Of a DNA stretch of 13,555 nt, positions 13,494-13,555 are shown one piece after another. Origin of the DNA: Christensenella sp. UBA1252 (lineage in GTDB: Bacteria > Bacillota > Clostridia > Christensenellales > CAG-1252). Every line of letters begins with the position of its first letter. The stretch's first letter is position 1. Location: the NCBI GenBank assembly GCA_002308575.1, contig DBVY01000014.1, forward strand, positions 2,292 through 15,846, read 5' to 3'. The position numbers and the translations under genes are program-made. Below the pieces are notes generated by a model. The model worked only from the letters and a program-made list of their open reading frames with translations, had not been told where the DNA came from and did no database searches.

Positions 13494-13555
13494 ATGAAGC
13501 GCGTTTTTCTGAAAGCCTGTTTTATTATGATAGCGGCGGCTTTGTTTTTGCTGCT
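13494..13555 (+). CDS. N-terminal fragment of an exported or membrane protein (runs off the window)
   Basis: Only about 20 codons are present. They begin with Lys-Arg after the Met and continue into a hydrophobic stretch (FIMIAAALFLL), the look of a signal peptide or a first membrane helix. GGAG lies five bases upstream of ATG 13494, and a good promoter is about 50 bp further up. The function cannot be told. Confidence 0.6.
   Translation, partial: MKRVFLKACFIMIAAALFLL

Noticed and set aside
1..13555. CRISPR array or insertion sequence
   Set aside because: No regularly spaced repeats and no transposase-like frame were seen on either strand.

Overview
The window looks like a stretch of bacterial chromosome, probably from a Firmicute and perhaps an uncultured member of the Clostridia. 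The grounds are near-consensus sigma-A promoters (several with extended -10 elements), AGGAG-type ribosome binding sites, strong intrinsic terminators, and a clpB / ROK-type regulator / esterase gene set. The lineage is an inference from style, not from a marker gene. By eye there are two compositional blocks: an AT-rich left half (about 1-7250) and a right half (about 7480-13555) that is much richer in G+C and CpG.

Left block, a defence island. On the minus strand, a small four-helix membrane protein (TTG start) is translationally coupled to a 1,234-residue protein. That protein has a PD-(D/E)xK-like N-terminus, a P-loop NTPase core and a long alpha-helical C-terminus, the layout of antiviral STAND (Avs-like) proteins. 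Back-to-back promoters (4287-4361) drive this pair leftward and a restriction-modification system rightward. The R-M system consists of an alpha-type D12 adenine methyltransferase, an overlapping second methyltransferase with an HPPY catalytic motif, a convergent HNH endonuclease with two CxxC pairs, and an XRE-type controller (C) protein. The C gene has a C-box-like inverted repeat at its promoter. Short copies of the same half-site recur in the methyltransferase promoter and leader, suggesting that C also tunes methylation.

Boundary (about 7190-7517). No gene is seen. A perfect 9-bp-stem terminator with a GC-rich hairpin and a promoter-like element ahead of it outlines a possible small RNA of about 90 nt, or the remnant of an ancestral upstream transcript.

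Right block, host-like. A ribbon-helix-helix protein and clpB form an operon with a strong promoter that carries an inverted repeat, ending at a 12-bp terminator. A minus-strand alpha/beta-hydrolase esterase is divergent from a degenerate ROK-family regulator. The regulator appears to be translated from a leaderless message, and the shared intergenic region holds several dyads that could be operators. A helical protein of unknown function (minus strand) overlaps the regulator's 3' end, and the window ends in the start of a gene for an exported or membrane protein.

The most promising candidate for an undescribed system is the two-gene module of membrane protein plus nuclease-NTPase, packaged with a C-controlled R-M system.
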